34,211 nucleotides of DNA, taken from Leptolyngbya sp. DLM2.Bin27. GTDB taxonomy: Bacteria > Cyanobacteriota > Cyanobacteriia > Phormidesmidales > Phormidesmidaceae. The stretch covers positions 1 through 34,211 of the forward strand of contig RECJ01000158.1 in NCBI GenBank assembly GCA_007694115.1. The letters run 5' to 3'. Shown one piece after another: positions 30,585 to 34,211 of this stretch. Under the pieces are notes generated by a model. It had not been told where the DNA came from, did not search any database, and worked only from the letters and a program-made list of their open reading frames with translations. Numbering within the stretch: position 1 is the stretch's first letter; each line of letters opens with the position of its first letter. Both the position numbers and the translations under genes were made by a program.

Positions 30585-33227
30585 ATGGCTACCCCAGAAG
30601 AGCGCATCGTCCCTACCGATCTGCGCGTTGAAATGCAAAGCTCTTACCTGGAATACGCCATGAGCGTAATCGTGGGTCGAGCGCTGCCAGACGCCAGGGA
30701 CGGGCTCAAGCCAGTGCATCGTCGCATTCTCTACGCCATGCACGAGCTGGGTTTAGCCGCCGATCGCCCCTTTCGTAAGTGCGCCAGGGTAGTCGGCGAA
30801 GTGCTGGGTAAATACCACCCCCACGGCGACACGGCGGTGTACGACGCCCTGGTGCGCATGGCCCAAGACTTCTCCATGCGGGTGCCGCTGATCAACGGCC
30901 ACGGCAACTTTGGCTCCATCGACAACGACCCCCCAGCGGCGATGCGATACACCGAGTGTCGGCTGCAATCGCTAACCAGCGACTCGCTGCTCCAAGACAT
31001 CGAGTCAGAAACGGTCGATTTTGCCGACAACTTTGACGGCTCCCAGCAAGAGCCGGTGGTGATGCCCTCACGGCTGCCCCAGCTGTTGCTCAATGGCTCC
31101 TCCGGCATTGCCGTGGGTATGGCCACCAACATTCCGCCCCACAACCCCGGCGAACTGATCGACGGCGTGATCGCCCTGATCAACAACCCCGAGATCTCCA
31201 CCGCCGAGCTGATGGAGATCATCCCCGGCCCCGACTTCCCCACCGGGGGGCAGATCTTGGGCCGCAGCGGCATTCGCGATGCCTATATGACCGGGCGCGG
31301 CTCGGTGACCATGCGCGGCGTGGCCAGCATGGAAACTATCGAGCACCGGGGTCGGCCTGACCGCGAAGCCATCATCATCACCGAGCTGCCCTACCAGACC
31401 AACAAGGCAGGCATGATCGAGCGGATTGCCGAGATGGTGAATGAGCGTCGCCTGGAAGGGATTTCCGATATTCGCGACGAGAGCGATCGCGACGGCATGC
31501 GCATCGTCATCGAGCTGAAGCGCGACGCCTACCCCCGCGTGGTGCTCAACAACCTCTACAAGCAGACGCCCCTGCAAAACAACTTCGGCGTCAACATGCT
31601 GGCCCTGGTCAACGGCGAGCCTCAGCTGCTCGGCCTCAAGCGCATGCTGGAGGTGTTCCTGGAGTTTCGCGAAGAAACCATCATTCGTCGCACCCGCTAC
31701 GAGCTGCGCCGGGCCCAAGAGAAAGACCACATTCTCCAGGGCTACCTGATTGCCCTGACCAACCTAGACGCCATCATTGCCCTGATTCGTGGCGCGGCTG
31801 ACACCCCTGCGGCCAAGCAAGAGCTGATGGACACCTACAGCCTCTCTGACTTGCAGGCCGACGCCATTCTGCAAATGCAGCTGCGCCGCCTCACCGCCCT
31901 AGAGGCCGACAAAATTCAGCAGGAGCACGAAGAGCTGGTCGCCAAGATCACCGACCTCGAAGACATTTTGGCCCGGCGCGAGCGCATTCTCGAAATCATT
32001 ACCGCCGAGCTGGGCGAGCTCAAGGCCAAGCACGACAGCCCCCGCCGCACCGTGATCGAAATGGATGACGGCGAACTCACCGACATCTCGCTGATCGCCA
32101 ACGAGCAGGTGGTGATTTTGGTCACCGACCAGGGCTATATCAAGCGCATGCCCGTGGCCACCTTTGAGGCCCAAAGCCGCGCCACCCGGGGCAAGGCCGG
32201 GGCCAAGATAAAAGAAGACGACGCGGTGCAGCACTTCATCACCTGCTACACCCACGACTACCTGCTGTTCTTTAGCGATCGCGGCGTCACCTACGCCCTG
32301 CGGGCCTACCAAATTGCCGAGGGCTCCCGCGCCGCGCGGGGCATGCCGATCGTGCAAATGCTGCCCATCCCCAAGGAAGAGGCGATCACCTCGGTGCTGG
32401 CGGTGCGCGAGTTTACCGACGAAGACTACCTGGTGATGCTCACCCAGGGCGGCTTTGTGAAGAAAACGGCGCTGTCGGCCTTCAGCAACATTCGCACCAA
32501 TGGGCTGATCGCCATCTCCCTCGAGGAGGGCGACCACCTCAAGTGGGTGCGCCTAGCCCGCAACACCGACAGCATTTTGATCGGCTCGCGGCGGGGCATG
32601 ACCATTCACTTTAAAGCCACCGACGACCAACTGCGGCCCCTGGGTCGCCCCACTCGCGGTGTGCGAGCCATGTCGCTGCGCGACGGCGACGAGCTGATCA
32701 GCATGGATATTTTGCCCAGCCAGGTGGTGGAAGCGGTGGTGCAGGCCGCCGAGGCAGGCAGCGACAGTGATGACGAAGAAACTACCGGCAACGAGGGCGG
32801 CCCCTGGATTCTGGTGATCACCGCTTCGGGTCTGGGCAAGCGGGTGCCGGTGGCCAAGTTCCGCCTGCAAAACCGGGCTGGTATGGGCCTGATGGCGATC
32901 AAGTTTCGCAAGCGCGACGATGCCCTGGCGGCGCTGCTAGTCGTCAACGACGGCGATGAGCTAATGCTGATTACCAATCGGGGCATCATCATTCGTCAGC
33001 GGGTGGGGGATATTTCGATTCAGTCGCGCCCGGCGACTGGGGTGCGCTTGCAGCGGCTGGATGGGGAAGATGCGATCGCAGCGGTGGCCGTGGTGCCCCC
33101 CGCCCTGCAAATCGAAGGGCTTGACGATGCTGAGGACGCTACCGTTGAGACAACTGAGGCGACTGTCGAGGCGATTGTCGAAGCCATTACCGAACCAGCG
33201 GCTGAGGCCTCAGCCGAAGCAGAGTAA
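30585..33227 (+). CDS. gyrA: DNA gyrase subunit A
   Basis: The 880-residue protein is a full-length Gyr[29 protein letters not shown] near 24-50, [18 protein letters not shown] in the quinolone-pocket region, and catalytic Tyr122 in [10 protein letters not shown]. The breakage-reunion domain runs to about 500, followed by the six-bladed C-terminal wrapping domain. The GyrA-box region reads [10 protein letters not shown], a divergent form of the enterobacterial Q-R-R-G-G-K-G. About 45 residues at the C terminus are acidic and Ala/Glu/Thr-rich. With GyrB, not in this window, it introduces negative supercoils. Start is the ATG at 30585, with GGAG about 11 bases upstream. Confidence 0.95.
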   Translation: MATPEERIVPTDLRVEMQSSYLEYAMSVIVGRALPDARDGLKPVHRRILYAMHELGLAADRPFRKCARVVGEVLGKYHPHGDTAVYDALVRMAQDFSMRVPLINGHGNFGSIDNDPPAAMRYTECRLQSLTSDSLLQDIESETVDFADNFDGSQQEPVVMPSRLPQLLLNGSSGIAVGMATNIPPHNPGELIDGVIALINNPEISTAELMEIIPGPDFPTGGQILGRSGIRDAYMTGRGSVTMRGVASMETIEHRGRPDREAIIITELPYQTNKAGMIERIAEMVNERRLEGISDIRDESDRDGMRIVIELKRDAYPRVVLNNLYKQTPLQNNFGVNMLALVNGEPQLLGLKRMLEVFLEFREETIIRRTRYELRRAQEKDHILQGYLIALTNLDAIIALIRGAADTPAAKQELMDTYSLSDLQADAILQMQLRRLTALEADKIQQEHEELVAKITDLEDILARRERILEIITAELGELKAKHDSPRRTVIEMDDGELTDISLIANEQVVILVTDQGYIKRMPVATFEAQSRATRGKAGAKIKEDDAVQHFITCYTHDYLLFFSDRGVTYALRAYQIAEGSRAARGMPIVQMLPIPKEEAITSVLAVREFTDEDYLVMLTQGGFVKKTALSAFSNIRTNGLIAISLEEGDHLKWVRLARNTDSILIGSRRGMTIHFKATDDQLRPLGRPTRGVRAMSLRDGDELISMDILPSQVVEAVVQAAEAGSDSDDEETTGNEGGPWILVITASGLGKRVPVAKFRLQNRAGMGLMAIKFRKRDDALAALLVVNDGDELMLITNRGIIIRQRVGDISIQSRPATGVRLQRLDGEDAIAAVAVVPPALQIEGLDDAEDATVETTEATVEAIVEAITEPAAEASAEAE

Positions 33228-33235
33228 ACTCCCTT

Positions 33236-33260
33236 GCCCCCGCAGCAGCGCTGCGGGGGC
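33236..33260 (+). terminator. Strong hairpin after gyrA
   Basis: GCCCCCGCAGC (33236-33246) and GCTGCGGGGGC (33250-33260) form an 11-base-pair stem over a 3-base loop, 9 bases after the gyrA stop codon. The stem is very stable but no U-run follows, so it may stabilise the 3' end of the message or terminate transcription. Confidence 0.65.
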
Positions 33261-33410
33261 CGGGTTGCATGACAGCCTGACCACCCTGGCCCTTTTGCGA
33301 TCGCGCTGAGGCAGGCCGTATTCTAGAGCCTGCCGACGGGCAATACATTGGGCTTACGGTAACGATTCCATGACCCCAAATAGCGTTGTCACCAGCGGCA
33401 TACCTTAACC

Positions 33411-34076
33411 ATGACGGTCATAAACCTGGTTAAAATCCCTGTTCACGCCATCGATTTGTCGCCTGGCAGCCACCTGCTTATTAGCGGTGTCACCTGGGAA
33501 CAGTACGAGGCGCTGCTGGAAGATTTGGGGGAAGACCGCCATATGCCGCGCATCAACTACTGCAATGGCACGCTAGAACTCATGGCCCCGCTACCCGCCC
33601 ACGAACGCCCCCACCGCATCATCGCGTACATCGTGACCGCTATTTTGGATGCCCAGGGGCGAGACTGGGAAGACTTTGGCGCAACCACGTTTAAGCAACC
33701 GAAAAGGGCCGGGCTAGAACCCGACACCTGTTTCTATATTCAAAATGCAGAACGGGCAAGGGATCTGATGCGGATAGATATGACCTCAGACCCACCCCCA
33801 GATTTGGCGATTGAGGCAGATGTGACCTCTAAAACTACGCTCGATGCCTACGCCATTCTAGAGGTCCCTGAAGTTTGGATCTACGACAACGGCAAACTCA
33901 CCATTTATCTCCTCGATCACGGTGACTACCAGCCTTCTACCGAGAGTGGGGTTTTGCCAAATTTCTCGATTACCGAGCTGATCCCTAGACTAGTGGCCCA
34001 GGCCTTTGCCACGGGCACCAGCACAATGCTGCGTAACCTCAGACAGCAGCTGCAAGCGGGCGAGTTAACGTTGTAA
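33411..34076 (+). CDS. Uma2 family (DUF820) restriction-endonuclease-fold protein
   Basis: The 221-residue protein has the Uma2 layout: VTWEQYEALLEDLG near 26, RINYCNGTLELMAPLP at about 47-62, HRIIAYIVTAI, then the PD-(D/E)XK-like core EPDTCFYI near 103, PDLAIEADVTSKTTLDAYAILEVPEVWIYDNGKL at about 127-160. The conserved acidic and Lys residues are present, so a nuclease is possible. Uma2 proteins are abundant in cyanobacteria and their biological role is largely unknown. No partner gene or toxin/antitoxin pair is adjacent. Start is the ATG at 33411 with a weak ribosome-binding site. Confidence 0.88.
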   Translation: MTVINLVKIPVHAIDLSPGSHLLISGVTWEQYEALLEDLGEDRHMPRINYCNGTLELMAPLPAHERPHRIIAYIVTAILDAQGRDWEDFGATTFKQPKRAGLEPDTCFYIQNAERARDLMRIDMTSDPPPDLAIEADVTSKTTLDAYAILEVPEVWIYDNGKLTIYLLDHGDYQPSTESGVLPNFSITELIPRLVAQAFATGTSTMLRNLRQQLQAGELTL

Positions 34077-34144
34077 CGGCTTCGGACTCGTGGGGGCGAT
34101 CGCCAGTGGTAAGAATATTGACTAGACTATCCACTTACTCCTGA

Positions 34145-34204
34145 TCACCGCAGCGGTGACCAAAAATAATGGGATACAAGCCCCGCCCTTCTAGGGCGGC
34201 TTTT
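34145..34204 (+). terminator. Two consecutive hairpins with U-tract near window end
   Basis: TCACCGC/GCGGTGA (34145-34159) is followed by CCGCCCT (34183-34189) pairing with AGGGCGG (34193-34199) and then CTTTT. The second is a good intrinsic terminator by shape and could end the Uma2 transcript. The AAGCCCCGCCCTT...AGGGCGG pattern also resembles ends of IS200/IS605-type elements; the window stops too soon to tell. Confidence 0.5.
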
Positions 34205-34211
34205 CTTGCCC

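Noticed and set aside
31068..32537. Two 200-codon-class minus-strand frames opposite gyrA
   Set aside because: Gly/Val/His-rich antisense shadows of a strongly conserved gene.
1..34211. tRNA or other standard RNA genes
   Set aside because: No T-loop GGTTCGAxTCC-type block with matching acceptor arms and no tmRNA, SRP or RNase P core was found by eye; a covariance-model scan would be decisive.

Overview
This is cyanobacterial chromosomal DNA. The evidence is frequent HIP1 octamers (GCGATCGC), a ycf34 gene, a photosystem II S4-domain protein gene, a geranylgeranyl-reductase-family oxidoreductase, a zinc-ribbon/kinase/WD40 protein of cyanobacterial type, and many intergenic hairpin repeats of the kind common in filamentous cyanobacteria. 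The G+C-rich background (37 of 60 bases in one sampled gyrA line) and the gene set suggest a filamentous Leptolyngbya/Nodosilinea-like organism; that placement is inference. I see no rRNA, tRNA, CRISPR array or intact insertion sequence.

Layout. Positions 93-1618 hold an ECF sigma factor and its membrane anti-sigma factor (minus strand), divergent from a Tat-exported ferritin-like protein (1949-2611). Positions 2624-9039 hold a signalling-type block: a 1270-residue membrane protein joining a phosphate-binding-protein-like domain, WD40 repeats, one membrane helix, TPRs and DUF4912; a small secreted protein; and a Ser/Thr kinase with WD40 repeats. Positions 9347-12542 hold ycf34, a CCA-adding-enzyme-family gene, an acidic repeat-rich secreted protein and queF. 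Positions 12638-15382 are a cobalt/nickel ECF transporter operon (CbiL-like, cbiM, cbiQ, cbiO). Positions 15736-19419 hold a geranylgeranyl-reductase-family gene, uraD, a PSII S4-domain gene and a PAS/LuxR-type regulator.

Positions 19697-28601 form a minus-strand surface-polysaccharide locus: a family 2 glycosyltransferase, a tandem two-domain glycosyltransferase that looks like its enlarged paralogue, a Wzm/Wzt ABC exporter, an FkbM-type methyltransferase and a TPR-glycosyltransferase. Its base composition is visibly lower in G+C than its flanks, yet it keeps HIP1 sites. A 789-base stretch without recognisable genes (28602-29390) separates it from an HDAC-family amidohydrolase, gyrA and a Uma2-family gene.

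The genes probably work as several independent units: stress/envelope signalling on the left, metal uptake in the middle and polysaccharide synthesis/export on the right. The most unusual items are the five-module 1270-residue protein, the ABC exporter ATPase lacking its switch histidine, and the dense intergenic repeat landscape: degenerate 7-base-period arrays at five or more loci, an expanded 19-base unit, a triple hairpin, and structured elements upstream of queF and gyrA.
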